A stretch of 14,173 nucleotides of DNA from Kiritimatiellia bacterium. GTDB taxonomy: Bacteria > Verrucomicrobiota > Kiritimatiellia > RFP12 > UBA1067. The stretch is taken from positions 1-14,173 of the forward strand of contig JAFRBA010000214.1 in NCBI GenBank assembly GCA_017405115.1. Direction: 5' to 3'. Positions 13,430-14,173 of this stretch are shown here, one piece after another (position 1 is the stretch's first letter; each line of letters begins with the position of its first letter). The notes under the pieces are model-generated. The model searched no databases, had not been told where the DNA came from, and was given only the letters and a program-made list of their open reading frames with translations. The position numbers and the translations under genes are program-made.

Positions 13430-14173
13430 ATGGCACAGGAAACTAACGAATACAGGGAGCAGCGCCTCCAGAGCATGGCGGCTCTGAGGGAGATGGGCTT
13501 CGAGCCCTATGGCTGCAGATACGACCACGCCGACCTGCGCGACGTGCGCGCTGGCTTCGAGGAGGGCAAGGCCGTGCGCGTCGCGGGCAGGCTCCTCATG
13601 ATCCGCCGCATGGGCAAGATGAACTTCTGCACCATGAACGACGGCACCGACCGCTTCCAGCTCATCTTCAAGAGGGACGAGCTCTCCGAGGCGATGTTCG
13701 CGGGCTTCAAGCAGCTCAACCTCGGCGACATCATAGGCGCCGAGGGCTCGCTCTTCACGACCCAGAAGGGCGAGAAGTCCGTCGTCGTGAAGGAGTGGAC
13801 GATGCTAGCCAAGGCCCTCGAGCAGCCGCCGGAGAAGTTCCACGGCCTCGCCGACCAGGAGGAATGCTACCGCCGCCGCTACGTCGACCTGATGACCAAC
13901 GACGAGAGCCGCGAGCGCTTCTACACCCGCAGCCGCATCCTCATGGAGATCCGCAAGTACCTGTGGTCCAGGGGCTTCGTCGAGGTCGAGACGCCGATCC
14001 TGCAGGACCAGGCCGGCGGCGCCGCGGCAAAGCCGTTCTTCTCGCACTTCAACGCGCTCGACAAGGACTGTGTGATGCGCATCGCGCCCGAGCTCTACCT
14101 GAAGCGGCTCCTCGTCGGCGGAATGAACAAGGTGTTCGAGCTCGGGACGGACTTCCGCAACGAGGGCATCGAC
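13430..14173 (+). CDS. lysS: Lysyl-tRNA synthetase, class II, N-terminal 248 residues (runs off the window)
   Basis: The frame from ATG 13430 is open to the window end. LysS charges tRNA-Lys with lysine in the cytoplasm. The start gives a typical N-terminus (MAQETNEYREQRLQSMAALREMG), an anticodon-binding OB-fold at about residues 45-140 (VRVAGRLLMIRRMGKMNF, then FQLIFKRDEL and LGDIIGAEGSLF), the linker ECYRRRYVDLM, class II motif 1 at 182-189 (GFVEVETP), and the beginning of motif 2 at 242-248 (FRNEGID). The segment KPFFSHFNALDKDCVMRIAPELYLKRLLVGG is diagnostic for LysS. The rest of the catalytic domain, including motif 3, lies beyond the window. It has its own -10 box in the 54-bp gap after lolC but could also receive lolC read-through. 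Confidence 0.95.
   Translation, partial: MAQETNEYREQRLQSMAALREMGFEPYGCRYDHADLRDVRAGFEEGKAVRVAGRLLMIRRMGKMNFCTMNDGTDRFQLIFKRDELSEAMFAGFKQLNLGDIIGAEGSLFTTQKGEKSVVVKEWTMLAKALEQPPEKFHGLADQEECYRRRYVDLMTNDESRERFYTRSRILMEIRKYLWSRGFVEVETPILQDQAGGAAAKPFFSHFNALDKDCVMRIAPELYLKRLLVGGMNKVFELGTDFRNEGID

Overview
The window is GC-rich (about 60-68% in most sampled lines) and looks like a bacterium of the PVC superphylum, most likely a gut or rumen Kiritimatiellota. This placement is inference. It rests on secreted glycoside hydrolases with Sec signals, a large secreted protein carrying a 'NPDDWDDDGIPNDGD' block followed by a 'CHCGGC...YEGYSLPACGG' block that I associate with that group, and a LolC-type permease implying an outer membrane. 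No rRNA gene is present to confirm it.

Layout. (1) 2-4722, plus strand: a tight glycan-degradation cluster. It holds the end of an unidentified protein, a secreted beta-propeller protein, a GH20 hexosaminidase-like enzyme, and a GH29 alpha-L-fucosidase fused to an alpha/beta hydrolase. Signal peptides and short or overlapping junctions suggest one operon that removes HexNAc, fucose and perhaps an ester group from a decorated glycan outside the cytoplasm. (2) 4762-7827, minus strand: mfd, convergent with the glycan cluster. (3) 7942-12072, minus strand: a three-gene run of secreted or anchored proteins of unknown function, comprising an 849-aa Cys-rich protein, a lipoprotein and a membrane-anchored protein. 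Most of this run is clearly lower in GC than its surroundings. (4) 12152-14173, plus strand: a LolC/LolE permease and the first 248 codons of lysS.

Regulation. The four genes or operons that appear to have their own promoter here (mfd, the 849-aa gene, lolC, lysS) each have a TGG-TATAAT or TGG-TAAAAT extended -10 box whose predicted transcription start falls 0-6 nt before the start codon. None has a Shine-Dalgarno. This is a consistent signature of leaderless mRNAs. The glycan operon genes are instead joined by overlaps and one clear Shine-Dalgarno.

The strongest candidates for something undescribed are the leaderless-promoter pattern, a heptamer-built inverted-repeat element inserted in frame in the 849-aa gene (11754-11860), the three-gene surface operon, and the fucosidase-esterase fusion. 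I saw no tRNA, rRNA, CRISPR array, transposase or prophage gene. No stretch over 300 bases lacks a gene.
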